Shown: positions 54,414 through 63,646 of the stretch, piece by piece
Numbering within the stretch: position 1 is the first letter of the stretch
Layout: each line of letters begins with the position of its first letter
Assembly: GCA_022648325.1 (NCBI GenBank)
Contig: JALCMG010000004.1
Location: 145,608-209,607, forward strand
DNA: 64,000 nt
Origin: Olsenella sp.
GTDB lineage: Bacteria > Actinomycetota > Coriobacteriia > Coriobacteriales > Atopobiaceae
Direction: 5' to 3'
Position numbers and translations under genes: made by a program
Notes under the pieces: generated by a model
The model's database searches: none
What the model was told of the DNA's origin: nothing
Seen by the model: only the letters and a program-made list of their open reading frames with translations

Positions 54414-56000
54414 CTACTCCGCCGGCACCGGAGCGCTGCCATTCGCAGCTCCTCCAGTAGCTCCGCCTTCGCCGCCACCCCGACGACCACGGCCACCACG
54501 GTGACGCCGACGGCGCCTCTTAGGAGAAGCACCGTCTCCGGCACCCTGTCCCGCGTCGTCGTCGGACAGAGCCATGTGCTTGGGAGCGGGACGGCCACCC
54601 TCAGAACCCTTGGCGGGACGAGAAGAACCGCCCTGCTCGGCCTCGCTAGCCCTTACCCCGCTGCGGTCACCCGGATGCCTAGAGCGGCGACGCTGCTGAC
54701 CACCCTGCTCGGAGGCGGCGCCCTTCTCGTCCCTTGCGACACGTCCCTGGGCCGTCTCGGCCTCGGTGCCCGCGCTGCCAGACACGCGATGGTGCCTGCG
54801 ACGCCGCGTGGGCTTAGGGGCATCGGCTTCGGGCTCAACGTCGCTCGTCACCGTAACCTCGAACTCCTCGGCGGCAAGCTCGACGCGAGCAGTGCGACCC
54901 TTGCGGTGACGACGCCTCGTGGGCTGCTGCTCCCCCTCTGCACCTGCGGCCGGACGCTTCTCGGCGCCGTCGGACGCGCCGCCATCGCCCCCGTGCCTGC
55001 GGCGGCGCTTGGGCTGCACGAAGAGGTCCGCGTCGTCGAAGCCCTCGGGCGGCGTCACGCCATTCGCACGGTCTAGCTCGGCCAGGGCCATTCGCACGTC
55101 GGGCGACTGCAGGCGCTCGAGGACGTCACGCGTCACCGTGTCGGGACGGCATGCGCAGCCGAGGTCCTTCGACTTCTTCACGGCGGCATCGGAGGCGGTC
55201 ATCTCGGCCAGCGGCACGCGCACCTGCTTGCCGTTTTCCAGTCGCAGGCAGATCTCCTCCTTTGGCGTGTCGTACTCAACAATCTTGGCCTTGCCAAGCG
55301 GCGTCTCGATGACGGCGTTGCGCTTGGGCGCACGGCCTTTGAAGTCGCGATATGCCTCAAACTCGTAGCGCAGGCAGCACATGAGGCGTCCGCACGCGCC
55401 AGAGATTTTGGTGGAGTTGAGGGGCAGGTCCTGCTCCTTAGCCATGCGGATGGAGACCGGCTCGAAGGCAAGGCCAAAGCGGGTGCAGCATAGCTCCTGG
55501 CCGCAGTGCCCCCAGCCGCCCACCACGGCGGCCTCCTCGCGCACGCCAATCTGGCGCATGTCGATGCGCTGGTGAAGCTCGCGCGAGAGGTCGCGCACGA
55601 GCTGGCGAAAGTCCACGCGCTCCTCGGCCGAGAAGTAGCAGACCACCTTGTCACCGTCGAAGAGGTACTCCACGCCCACGGGCTTCATGTCGAGGCCACT
55701 CTGCGAGACAAGGCGGCGAAAGACGGGAAGGGCCTTCTCGCCAAGCTCGGCCAGCTCTTCGGCGTGGACAAGGTCCTCGTCGCTCGCAACGCGAAGCACG
55801 GGCCTGAGCTGCGCGTGGTTGGTCACGCGGTCAAGGTCCTCCGAGCTCATCTCGCGCGGGTCGGCCGTCGCAAGGCCAATCTCGTGGCCGCGCTCGGTGG
55901 CGCAGATCACGTGGTCGGCCTCGATGGCCTCGGTGCCCGCAACGTCAAACCACAGGTCGCGGGCGGCATATTTGAACTTCACCGGAATGACGGTGGGCAT
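54414..56000 (-). CDS. ricT: PSP1/RicT (YaaT)-like protein with long Arg-rich tail
   Basis: 528 residues. The N-terminal 270 residues are a PSP1 domain with the RicT cysteines: GGWGHCGQELCCTRFGL, PLNSTKISGACGRLMCCLRYE. In Bacillus RicT joins the Y-complex that binds Fe-S clusters and steers RNase Y. From about residue 330 the protein adds a disordered basic region (QPKRRRRHGGDGG ... PTRRRRHHRV ... SPKRRRRRHRGGRGRRGG) that is absent from typical homologues and looks RNA-binding. It overlaps holB by 22 bp, the usual tmk-holB-ricT order. Confidence 0.9.
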   Translation of the reverse strand: MPTVIPVKFKYAARDLWFDVAGTEAIEADHVICATERGHEIGLATADPREMSSEDLDRVTNHAQLRPVLRVASDEDLVHAEELAELGEKALPVFRRLVSQSGLDMKPVGVEYLFDGDKVVCYFSAEERVDFRQLVRDLSRELHQRIDMRQIGVREEAAVVGGWGHCGQELCCTRFGLAFEPVSIRMAKEQDLPLNSTKISGACGRLMCCLRYEFEAYRDFKGRAPKRNAVIETPLGKAKIVEYDTPKEEICLRLENGKQVRVPLAEMTASDAAVKKSKDLGCACRPDTVTRDVLERLQSPDVRMALAELDRANGVTPPEGFDDADLFVQPKRRRRHGGDGGASDGAEKRPAAGAEGEQQPTRRRHRKGRTARVELAAEEFEVTVTSDVEPEADAPKPTRRRRHHRVSGSAGTEAETAQGRVARDEKGAASEQGGQQRRRSRHPGDRSGVRASEAEQGGSSRPAKGSEGGRPAPKHMALSDDDAGQGAGDGASPKRRRRRHRGGRGRRGGGEGGATGGAANGSAPVPAE

Positions 56001-57142
56001 GCAAGTGCCTCCTTGATACGAAGAAGCATGACTTCAAGGGCCAGCTGGGGTGATACGCTGTGCGCGAGGTCGTCGGCAGCGGAGGAGACGGCGTCGAGCG
56101 CGGCCAAGGCGCCAGGCGTTCCCGTCGACGCGGCGAGACGATCTACCACGGCAGCCGCATCCTCGTTCACGATCTTCTGCGGCACGCCCTCGCAGCGCAC
56201 CAGCACGTCGCGTAGAAGCGAGTCCGCGGCAGCCAGAGCCTCCATGATACCCGAACGCTCCCGTGCTGTAAGCTCGCGCTTGTTCGCGTCGGCCACCTGC
56301 TTGAGCGCAGATGCGGTGAGAAAGTCCGCACTCTCCTTTGCTGCCTCGTCCTGCGCCACCTGCACGTCCTTGAGGGGCACCCGCACCGCCGCCAGAAGGT
56401 CGCGCGCGGAGCAGAGCACGTCCCACGAATCGTCGCGGGCAAGCTCGTCCAGAATGCGCACAGCCATCCGCCTTACCTCGCGACGCGAGGGGGACGCTAG
56501 GAACTCGCAGGCTCGCGAGGGAGTCCCGGCAACCGCCAGAGCCACGCGGGCCTCGCCCTCGCTCGCGCCAGAGCGATGCATAACCTCGTCGAGGGCAACG
56601 TCCGGGGCGATGGTGCGAAAAGGAACCACCTGGCAGCGAGAGACAATTGTAGGCAGCACAGAGGCAACCGAGCGGGCGAGAAGGACAAACACGACTCCCT
56701 CAGGCGGCTCCTCGATGGTCTTGAGCAGTGCGTTCGCCGAGGTACTGCGGAAAAGGCCAGCCTTCTCGAGTACGTAAACCTTCGCACGCGCACGGCTGGG
56801 GGTGCGGCTCACCCCTTCGATGAGATCGCGAACCTGGTCGACGAGGTATCCGGTGACGCTTCCCGGCGAGAGCCACTGCACGTCGGGGTGGGTACGATGC
56901 GCCACGCGGCGGCAGTCATCGCAGGTACCGCAGCCGTCGTTGGGGCAGATCACGCACTGGGCAAGAGCAAGCGCGGCCTCCTCCATGCCAGAGCCTGGTG
57001 CGCCAACAAACAGGTAGGCGTGCGAGAGGCGTCCCTCGCTCACGGCAGAGGCGAGAAGGTCTCGAACGCGCGGCTGGTCGCCGAGCACATCGAGCACGGC
57101 CGCAGCTCGCGCAGGCGCAGCGCTCTCCCTAGCCGCAGTCAT
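55979..57142 (-). CDS. holB: DNA polymerase III delta' subunit-like clamp-loader protein
   Basis: 387 residues from ATG 57142 (GGAGG upstream), overlapping tmk by 14 bp. AAA+ clamp-loader subunit: HAYLFVGAPGSGMEEAA is a degenerate P-loop without the catalytic lysine, usual for delta'. Zinc-binding CPNDGCGTCDDCRRV, then FRSTSANALLKTIEEPPEGVVFVLLA and the sensor region SRCQVVPF. It couples with delta and tau/gamma to load the beta clamp. Confidence 0.92.
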   Translation of the reverse strand: MTAARESAAPARAAAVLDVLGDQPRVRDLLASAVSEGRLSHAYLFVGAPGSGMEEAALALAQCVICPNDGCGTCDDCRRVAHRTHPDVQWLSPGSVTGYLVDQVRDLIEGVSRTPSRARAKVYVLEKAGLFRSTSANALLKTIEEPPEGVVFVLLARSVASVLPTIVSRCQVVPFRTIAPDVALDEVMHRSGASEGEARVALAVAGTPSRACEFLASPSRREVRRMAVRILDELARDDSWDVLCSARDLLAAVRVPLKDVQVAQDEAAKESADFLTASALKQVADANKRELTARERSGIMEALAAADSLLRDVLVRCEGVPQKIVNEDAAAVVDRLAASTGTPGALAALDAVSSAADDLAHSVSPQLALEVMLLRIKEALACPPSFR

Positions 57143-57803
57143 GGCGATCGACCTCCACGGCAAGCGATGCGGGGAGCACGTCAGCAAGGACGCTGACAAG
57201 CGCGGCATACACCTCATCCGGGGTGCCGGAGGCATCCACCAGGCGCACGCGGTTGGGCTCCTCGCCAACAAGCTGCAGGTAGCCGTCACGGACGCGACGC
57301 TCGAAGGCAAGGCCCCCCGCCTCGAGGCGATCCGCGCCGCCTGCCGTTGCCCGCGAGAACGCAAGTGCCGGGCCAAGGTCAAGCACCACCGTGCGGTCGG
57401 GCGAGACGCCACAGCTCCCGAGCGAGTTTGCGGCCTTAACGACCTGGGCCGAGAGGCCGCGCGCCGCCTGCTGGTAAGCAAGCGTGGAGTCAAAGAAGCG
57501 GTCGCACACCACAACCGCCCCGCGTGTAAGCGCCGGCCTAATCACTTGGCTCACCAACTGCGCACGGCTCGCCTCATAGAGGAGCAGCTCGCACTCGGGA
57601 CACATCTCGGCATTTGAGGGGTCCAACAGCATGGCACGGATCTTCTCGGAGATGGGCGTTCCGCCAGGCTCGCGCAGCCGCACGACGTCGCAGCCGGCAG
57701 CCTCGAGGGCGTTAGCCAGACATGCTGCCTGCGTGGTCTTGCCGCAGCCGTCGATGCCCTCGAGCGTGAGGAAGAGTCCTTTCCCCTTGCCTGTTGTCGC
57801 CAT
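57129..57803 (-). CDS. tmk: Thymidylate kinase
   Basis: 224 residues from ATG 57803 (GGGAGGGGG upstream). Phosphorylates dTMP to dTDP. P-loop LEGIDGCGKTTQAACL, substrate motif REPGGTPISEKIR, and VVCDRFFDSTLAYQQAARG (DRY-like). First gene of tmk-holB-ricT. Confidence 0.95.
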   Translation of the reverse strand: MATTGKGKGLFLTLEGIDGCGKTTQAACLANALEAAGCDVVRLREPGGTPISEKIRAMLLDPSNAEMCPECELLLYEASRAQLVSQVIRPALTRGAVVVCDRFFDSTLAYQQAARGLSAQVVKAANSLGSCGVSPDRTVVLDLGPALAFSRATAGGADRLEAGGLAFERRVRDGYLQLVGEEPNRVRLVDASGTPDEVYAALVSVLADVLPASLAVEVDRHDCG

Positions 57804-57878
57804 GCTCCCCCTCCCTTGTACAGGCTGCACGTAGATAGCCGAACTACTTTAGCAGGTCACCATGACGAGATGATGAGC

Positions 57879-57946
57879 GAGACAAAGGGAGTTTCCCTTT
57901 GTCTCGTGAAGCGGCCCTCCGACACCGCGCTGGCGTCGGAGGGCCG
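57879..57946 (-). terminator. Two consecutive hairpins between the SDR and tmk genes
   Basis: GAGACAAAGGGA-GTT-TCCCTTTGTCTC (12-bp perfect arms) and CGGCCCTCCGAC/GTCGGAGGGCCG (12-bp perfect arms, 11-nt loop). Together they probably terminate leftward transcription from the SDR gene. The second shares the GGCCCTCCG/CGGAGGGCC core with hairpins at 15.8 and 37.2 kb. Confidence 0.7.
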
Positions 57947-57972
57947 AGACGAGCCGCAATGGCATATTCGCC

Positions 57973-58722
57973 TTACTGCGCGGTGTAGCCGCCGTCGATG
58001 TAGAGGTGCGTACCAGTGGTGAATTCGTTCTCGACGAGGAAGACCACGCCATGGGCAATCTCTTCGGCCTTGCCAAGACGTCCCAGCGGGTGCAGAGACT
58101 CGAGGCGCTTCATGCCATCCTCGCCCATCGTCTTCTCGTTAATTATACCGGTGTAAATGTAGCCGGGGTTCACGGTGTTCACGCGGATGTTGTACTTGGC
58201 AAGCGCCAGGGCGGCAGACTGGGTAAGCAGGTTCACGCCGCCCTTTGCGGCGTTATAGGAAGGCAGGTTGGGGTCGCCAATGGTGCCCTCGATGGAGGAG
58301 GTGCTCACAATGGCGCCACCGTGACCCTGCTTCTCCATCTGCAGCGCTGCGTACTTGATACCGTAGAAGACGCCGGTGAGGTTGATGGAGATGAGCTTGT
58401 TGAAGTCCTCGTCGCCCATCTGGTCAACGGGGAGGAAGTTGGCGATACCGGCGTTGTTGTACATGATGTCAACAGAGCCAAACGTCTTTACCGCAAAGTC
58501 GATGAGCTCCTTGACCTGCTCGGGATCGCTGGTGTCCGTCTTGTGGAAGACGACGTCAGGAGAAACGGCCTTGAGCTCCTCGAGCGCCTTGGCTCCGCGC
58601 TCCTCGTTACGGCCGGCGATAACGACCTTCGCACCCTTCTCCAGGAAGGCCTTTGCAGACGCAAGGCCAATGCCTGAGGTGCCGCCAGTTACAACCGCCG
58701 TCTTGCCCTTGATTTCAAACAT
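57973..58722 (-). CDS. Short-chain dehydrogenase/reductase
   Basis: 249 residues. Classical SDR: cofactor motif TGGTSGIGLASAKAF, NNAG (YNNAGIANF), catalytic Ser in IVSTSSIEG, YxxxK in SYNAAKGGV, and the C-terminal TGTHLYIDGGYTAQ. AGRN after the second beta strand (VVIAGRNEERG) suggests NADP preference. Substrate unknown. Monocistronic, with an AT-rich upstream stretch around 58823-58850. Confidence 0.93.
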   Translation of the reverse strand: MFEIKGKTAVVTGGTSGIGLASAKAFLEKGAKVVIAGRNEERGAKALEELKAVSPDVVFHKTDTSDPEQVKELIDFAVKTFGSVDIMYNNAGIANFLPVDQMGDEDFNKLISINLTGVFYGIKYAALQMEKQGHGGAIVSTSSIEGTIGDPNLPSYNAAKGGVNLLTQSAALALAKYNIRVNTVNPGYIYTGIINEKTMGEDGMKRLESLHPLGRLGKAEEIAHGVVFLVENEFTTGTHLYIDGGYTAQ

Positions 58723-58887
58723 GTCTTCCTCCCAACGATAGTGGAGTGCATCTCACCGCGCTGGGAGAAGTACCCGCACATCGTTACGGCCAACGCATCG
58801 ACACCGCGAGCGGTGTGAATCAATGTTTAAATGGTTAACTCTTCGATTGAAATGCATCGCGCGACAAAGACCAGGACGCAAGCGTCC

Positions 58888-59652
58888 CTACCGCCCAATA
58901 TGCGCCTGCAGCCACTCGGCAGCCTGGTCAACGACCTGCCAGTATTGGTCGCCGGTAAAACCATGCCCGCCGCCAGGAATCACCCGCAGCTCGCAGCTGG
59001 GAAAGAGGCCTGCCGCGCGCTGGGAGTAGGACAGGGGCACGGCCTTATCGGCATCACCGTGGAAGAGCAGGACGTCTCGCGGAAACGCAGGTATGTGGTC
59101 ATAGAAGTCATAGTCGTAGCAGGACCTGAGAAAGTCGCCGCTCACGTCCATCCCCATGATTGGAAAGCGGTCTGGGATAAGATCGCGGTTGGGGCAGGCC
59201 TGATGCACCGCGTCGTGAAGGTTAAAGGCGGGATAGAGCAAGACGCAGCCACTCACCAGCTCCGAATTAGCCCTGGCTGCCATGAGGGTTACCGTAGCGC
59301 CAAGACTTGCCCCGCAGAGAAACACGTTATGCTCGTCTACGAAGGGTTCGCGAGAGAGCTCCCACGCAACCGACTCAAGGTCGTGCTGCTCGGTGAAGAG
59401 GGACATGTTGTCTTGCCAGTCACTCCTGCTGTAGTTACCGCCTCCGCAGAAGTCAAAGACGTACGTCACCATCCCGCGGTCTGCCGCCGTACGCGCATAG
59501 GGCTCCATGTCTCCATGGTTGGTGCTCAGACCATGTGAGAATATGGCAGTGGCGCGCGGACGGCCATCCTCCCATCCCTCGGGCAGGAACAACTTGCCAT
59601 AGATCCTTTTGTCCTCGCGCTGGCACCAGTGCTCACGTTCCTCGTAGCCCAT
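58888..59652 (-). CDS. Alpha/beta hydrolase
   Basis: 254 residues. Esterase/acyl hydrolase: oxyanion strand IFSHGLSTNHGDMEPYARTAADRG, nucleophile elbow CGASLGATV (GxSxG), acid in LLFHGDADKAVPL, and histidine in GGGHGFTGDQYW. The same pattern is seen in cinnamoyl esterase-like and YqiA/dienelactone-type hydrolases. Substrate unknown. Confidence 0.9.
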   Translation of the reverse strand: MGYEEREHWCQREDKRIYGKLFLPEGWEDGRPRATAIFSHGLSTNHGDMEPYARTAADRGMVTYVFDFCGGGNYSRSDWQDNMSLFTEQHDLESVAWELSREPFVDEHNVFLCGASLGATVTLMAARANSELVSGCVLLYPAFNLHDAVHQACPNRDLIPDRFPIMGMDVSGDFLRSCYDYDFYDHIPAFPRDVLLFHGDADKAVPLSYSQRAAGLFPSCELRVIPGGGHGFTGDQYWQVVDQAAEWLQAHIGR

Positions 59653-59960
59653 GAGATGGCTCCCATCTAATAGTCAGATAACAATGTATCTGCACGGTAT
59701 TGTACAGAGCATGACTATCAGAGACGCTTTTGAAAGCGTGAAGACAACAGAACGACTATTTAAGGAGAAGGACTTATTTAAGTGCCAGCAAAGGTTCCCG
59801 CTAGCGAGCAAAGATCGAACGTCGAGCGTGGAGTCGTTTTCAAAACGCGGGCGGCTGATTTGGCTAGCTATACGAACGGTTAACCTTGCTTGAGGGCATG
59901 AGCAAGTAGACGTAGTCCCACTCCTCGAAAAGCCGGAGAGGGAAACCGAATGGAGCAGAA
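59653..59960. other. 308-bp gene-free region upstream of the hydrolase
   Basis: No credible gene. Contains the hydrolase promoter side, with TACAAT on the minus strand near 59700 as a possible -10, a hairpin ACGCTTTTGAAAGCGT near 59723, and CGTTTTCAAAACG near 59840. It is more AT-rich than its neighbours. Confidence 0.55.
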
Positions 59961-60317
59961 CTATCCCTTATGCCCGGAGAGATGATGAACCAGCGCCGGC
60001 ATGCCAAGGTCGACGACCATGCTACCAAGGTACAGGATGATCTCCCACACTCCAGGCGAGACGGATGAGCCCCACTTGATAGCCGTCATTACCACGGCCG
60101 CAATGCTTGCCACCAGCCACAGGTTGAACCCCGCGCCCTGGTTGCTCGAGAGTATGTAAATGAGAAGCCCCGAGACCATGCATATTTTCACAATGACAAA
60201 AGTGCAGTTAAGGGCTGGAGCACCAATGGGATAGAGCATGAGAGCCCCCAAAATGGCAAGGACAACTGCCACCCATGCCGCCGCAACGGAGCTCTTGTTC
60301 TTCGTGAGACCTGCCAT
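59961..60317 (-). CDS. Small four-helix membrane protein
   Basis: 118 residues from ATG 60317 (AGGAG with 9-nt spacing); another ATG at 60326 abuts the ribosome binding site. Four hydrophobic helices (VAAAWVAVVLAILGALML, VIVKICMVSGLLIYIL, LVASIAAVVMTAI, IILYLGSMVVDLGMPALV) with very short loops. No family recognised. Confidence 0.7.
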   Translation of the reverse strand: MAGLTKNKSSVAAAWVAVVLAILGALMLYPIGAPALNCTFVIVKICMVSGLLIYILSSNQGAGFNLWLVASIAAVVMTAIKWGSSVSPGVWEIILYLGSMVVDLGMPALVHHLSGHKG

Positions 60318-60391
60318 CCAAACCATCTCCTCAAGTCAACCTTACCCGAGGAACCTACCCAGTTTGGAACGGCTTAACAGCCCGAGAGATA

Positions 60392-61051
60392 CTACCCGAG
60401 CTTCCCCGCAGCCAAGAGGTCGCGAGCGTCAAGCAGCGAACTGCAAACGCACGTCGCAAGCTCACGAATCTCCGGGGTAGGAGCAACCATATCTGGAACC
60501 ATTGCCGAGAGAAAGCCACCGGCAGACGCAGCGCGAATCCCGTTGGGGCTGTCCTCAAGAACGAGCGAGCGCGCAGGCGTTGCATGGAGTCTACGAGCCG
60601 CCTCAAGGAACACGTCTGGCGCAGGCTTTGACGGCAGGCCGTCATCACCCGCGATAATGGCCGAGAAGTGCTTCTCCATTTCCCCCTTGCGAAGGTGTGT
60701 CTCCACAATTGCCCTGGGTGATGCAGAGGCAACGGCACACGGTATGTCCCGCTCGACGAGAAACGCAAGAAGCTCATCAAGGCCAGGCTTCTTGGAGGCA
60801 CCGTGCGCGAGCATCTCCTCGATTCCAATGCGCACGTGGTCTCGGACAGCAGGGATGGCACGAGGATCGTGGTCGTACTCCTCGTCGACAATCTCCTCGA
60901 TGCGATGCTGGCTCATGCCAAAGAAGCGCTGCACAAGCCCCGGTTTAAGCTCAAGCCCATACCGCCTGAAAGCAGGCTCCCATGCCGAGGCCCAGATTGG
61001 CTCGGTGTCAAACATCAGACCATCCAGATCGAATATCGCAGCCTCGAGCAT
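60392..61051 (-). CDS. HAD superfamily hydrolase, beta-phosphoglucomutase-like
   Basis: 219 residues. HAD subfamily IA: motif I AIFDLDGLMFDTEP, motif II VASASPRA, Lys in GLPSKPAPDVFLEAARRL, and motif III LVLEDSPNGIRAASAGG. This pattern fits sugar-phosphate phosphatases and beta-phosphoglucomutases. In a histidine-pathway context it could be asked whether a HAD protein supplies histidinol phosphatase, but this one is not near the his genes and has PGM-type motifs. Confidence 0.9.
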   Translation of the reverse strand: MLEAAIFDLDGLMFDTEPIWASAWEPAFRRYGLELKPGLVQRFFGMSQHRIEEIVDEEYDHDPRAIPAVRDHVRIGIEEMLAHGASKKPGLDELLAFLVERDIPCAVASASPRAIVETHLRKGEMEKHFSAIIAGDDGLPSKPAPDVFLEAARRLHATPARSLVLEDSPNGIRAASAGGFLSAMVPDMVAPTPEIRELATCVCSSLLDARDLLAAGKLG

Positions 61052-61146
61052 GGGAGCCTCCAGAGGACTTCGCTTGGCGAATGACTGACATTTTAGGATA
61101 CCGGGAAGTCCATGAGGTGTGCGTTGGTCAACGGCTCCTGGGGTTC

Positions 61147-61539
61147 TTACAGCGCAATACCGCAGAAGGCCATGAGGTAAGTCACAAGCAGAAGCGCCAG
61201 AAGGGAGATGACCAATGTCATCCAGAAACCCTTGGTCGGGCCCCGTCTGGAGTCGAGGAAGTACCTGGTAAGCGCCAGCGCACCAGAGATGAGCAGCGGT
61301 CCAAGCACCAGCATTGAAGTCTTCGCCTCCACCCCGGCACCAAGCAGAATGGCGGGAAGAACGAGGTACCCCAAGAGCGCGGCGCCAGCAATGATTGCCG
61401 AGCTCGTGAACGTGAAGGGATACGTTCCAGTCCTCCCCACCTGTTCATCTACTCGATTATCCGTGATCACGCCATGCATTCTCACCCGATCCCTTTGAGT
61501 AGGCCTGCTCTCACTTCCCTTTTTGCGTTTCTTGCTCAT
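61147..61539 (-). CDS. Hypothetical three-helix membrane protein
   Basis: 130 residues from ATG 61539 (GGAAGG upstream). A very basic N-terminus (KKRKKGSESRPTQRDRVR) followed by three membrane helices, the first two separated by GAGVEAKTS. Two bp after the anmK stop, so probably in the same operon. Not recognised. Confidence 0.7.
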   Translation of the reverse strand: MSKKRKKGSESRPTQRDRVRMHGVITDNRVDEQVGRTGTYPFTFTSSAIIAGAALLGYLVLPAILLGAGVEAKTSMLVLGPLLISGALALTRYFLDSRRGPTKGFWMTLVISLLALLLVTYLMAFCGIAL

Positions 61540-61541
61540 CT

Positions 61542-62726
61542 CTATGCCTTCCTTAAACATAACTCGACTTCAGGACTCCAGCCTTTGGGCGGCAGGGTGA
61601 TGGTTCCAAGAACGGCAGGATAGGCCGCCCCCGTCGCGCTAGGGACATTCGACGGGCACCCATGCAGCGTCTGGTTTCCAAGGACGGCAAAGGCAACCGC
61701 TTCCTTTGCGTCGCTCGAGAACCCAAGATCCTCCTGGGTCATCACCTCGGTGTTGGGAAGCCGCTCAGAGAGACCGCTGAGGATGACCGGGTTGTGTGCC
61801 CCGCCGCCTCCAACAACGAGCCGATCAATGCTGCCGGACACACGTGGTTCCACGAAGCGCACGCAGGCATCCGCAACGCTTGCCGAAGTGAACTCCGTCA
61901 ACGTGCGGACCATGTCCTCTGGGGGAAGGGCCCGGTATGTAGAGATAATTATGTCAACTGCCTGCGCACCAAACACTTCTCTCCCGGTACTCTTGGGAGG
62001 TTCCTTTGACAGGTAGGGACTGGACATGAGCATCTCGAGCAGGCCCTTATTGACAGAGCCGCGCTTCGAAATCTCTCCGCCACGGTCAAAAGGCATGCCA
62101 AAGAGACGATTGCAGGCTTCGTCAATCATCATGTTGCCTGGACCGGTGTCGAAGGCAAAGACCCCGGACGTGTTGCTGCGCGGAAGCACGGTCACGTTAC
62201 CGATGCCGCCCAAGTTAAGAAGGACAACGTTTCTCTCCGAGTCTCCATACAGTATTTGCTCGGAGAAGGGAACGAGCGGAGCTCCCTGCCCTCCTGCAGC
62301 CATGTCTGCCTTGCGAAAGTCAGAGATCACGGCAACCCCATGCTCGCGAGCGATTACCGCTGCCTCTCCCAACTGGAGAGTACCCGCGCACCAGCCCTTC
62401 GGGGGGTAGGGCTCGTGCCAAACAGTCTGTCCATGACAGGCAACAAACGCAAGAGCAGCGTCGCTAACCCCTGCCGATACACAAACCTTGTCAACTGCCT
62501 GGGAGAACAAATGACCAAGCTCAAAGTTGAGAGAACAGAGGAGCCGAGACGAGCTCTTCCCCAAATCGCATGCACGCTCAATCCTCCGCCGAGTTTCCGC
62601 CGGCATGGGAAGGGTTTCGAATGCCCTAAGGCAAACCCTGGTCGAACTGTCTACCCCATCGATCTCGACCAATGCAGCATCGATTCCATCAAGGCTCGTG
62701 CCGCTCATTAGCCCAACTGCAAGCAC
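61542..62726 (-). CDS. anmK: Anhydro-N-acetylmuramic acid kinase
   Basis: 394 residues from GTG 62726, 2 bp after the murK-like stop, with AAAGGGG upstream; a TTG at 62768 would overlap that gene by 40 bp. AnmK opens and phosphorylates anhydro-MurNAc to MurNAc-6-P in cell-wall recycling. Motifs: AVGLMSGTSLDGIDAAL, ACHGQTVWHEP, LNLGGIGNVTVL, AFDTGPGNMMID and VVGGGGAHNPVI. Confidence 0.95.
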   Translation of the reverse strand: MLAVGLMSGTSLDGIDAALVEIDGVDSSTRVCLRAFETLPMPAETRRRIERACDLGKSSSRLLCSLNFELGHLFSQAVDKVCVSAGVSDAALAFVACHGQTVWHEPYPPKGWCAGTLQLGEAAVIAREHGVAVISDFRKADMAAGGQGAPLVPFSEQILYGDSERNVVLLNLGGIGNVTVLPRSNTSGVFAFDTGPGNMMIDEACNRLFGMPFDRGGEISKRGSVNKGLLEMLMSSPYLSKEPPKSTGREVFGAQAVDIIISTYRALPPEDMVRTLTEFTSASVADACVRFVEPRVSGSIDRLVVGGGGAHNPVILSGLSERLPNTEVMTQEDLGFSSDAKEAVAFAVLGNQTLHGCPSNVPSATGAAYPAVLGTITLPPKGWSPEVELCLRKA

Positions 62727-62728
62727 TC

Positions 62729-63646
62729 CTACATCCCCTTTCTCAACGTTTCCCTCAGGACAAGACAAGCACCGGCATCAGGACCGTATTCCGGAGCGGC
62801 AAGCTTGCACGATGCAGGGAGCAGTCCTCCCGAGAGAAGGCTGAGAATGGCACCGTCTCCGCCCCTGAAAGTCCCCCCAACATAGGAGGTCCTTACCTCA
62901 GAAGAGGTTGGGAAGAGCTCGCAGACGAGGGCCGAGACCATCTTGGCATCGGCTGCCGCCGCATCATGCAGGATGAGCTCTGCTTCTTTGTCACCTGCAG
63001 CCGCAGCCTCGAAGGCCAAGGGGGCGAGGGAGGCAACCTCCGTGCGACCCGAAAGCGTTGTTCTCCTCAGTGCTATTAGGTCGTAGTCGTTGTCAAGCCC
63101 AAGATGTTCGCGTAATAAATCGTAGAGCGCGCCGCGGGGAGTCCTCCCGTCAGACTCTCTGCTGAAGGCCTGTAAGAGACGTCGGCCAATCCACCAGCCG
63201 CTCCCCTCGTCATCGATTTGGAAACCCCATCCCCCGCAGCGAAGCTCTTTATCTCCCCGAATCCCCAAGGCTGCGGACCCCGTACCGGCAACAACAACAA
63301 TGCCGTCCTCGAGACCGAGAGCAGCAACACAACCAGCTTTCAAGTCACTCATCAGGACATGCGGATGACCCTGTGCCTCGTCTTCGCAGACGGACTCTAT
63401 TTCGTCACGAGAGATGGGCTCGTTTCCATAGCCGGCAAGCCCAAACCCTATCCCCCACGTGTCACCGAGGCCACCACAGCGCATTGACCATTCGATGCCA
63501 TCGCGGAGGACGCTACGCATGCCTTCCTTTCCTACCTGTCCAATGTGGCAGGTAGGAAAGTCCTTGGTGGCAAGCCTGCTCATATCCTCGCTGAACGTGG
63601 TGAAGGTAGTCTTTGTCCCACCTCCATCGACACCAAGCCATCTCAT
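62729..63646 (-). CDS. murK: BadF/BcrA-type N-acetylhexosamine kinase, MurK-like
   Basis: 305 residues. ASKHA kinase: LGVDGGGTKTTFTTF (phosphate 1), GLAGYGNEP, VVVAGTGSAALGI and GGWGFQIDDEGSGWWIGRRLL, typical of GlcNAc kinases of the BadF family and of Clostridium MurK, which phosphorylates MurNAc and GlcNAc. Flanked by mupG and anmK, it most likely phosphorylates cell-wall amino sugars. The exact sugar is inferred. It overlaps mupG by ATGA. Confidence 0.85.
   Translation of the reverse strand: MRWLGVDGGGTKTTFTTFSEDMSRLATKDFPTCHIGQVGKEGMRSVLRDGIEWSMRCGGLGDTWGIGFGLAGYGNEPISRDEIESVCEDEAQGHPHVLMSDLKAGCVAALGLEDGIVVVAGTGSAALGIRGDKELRCGGWGFQIDDEGSGWWIGRRLLQAFSRESDGRTPRGALYDLLREHLGLDNDYDLIALRRTTLSGRTEVASLAPLAFEAAAAGDKEAELILHDAAAADAKMVSALVCELFPTSSEVRTSYVGGTFRGGDGAILSLLSGGLLPASCKLAAPEYGPDAGACLVLRETLRKGM

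Noticed and set aside
56900..57000. Defective holB because the P-loop lacks lysine
   Set aside because: Degenerate P-loops are usual in delta' subunits; the zinc-binding cysteines and other clamp-loader motifs are intact.
60392..61051. The missing histidinol phosphatase
   Set aside because: Motifs match beta-phosphoglucomutase-type HAD enzymes and the gene is more than 45 kb from the his operon.
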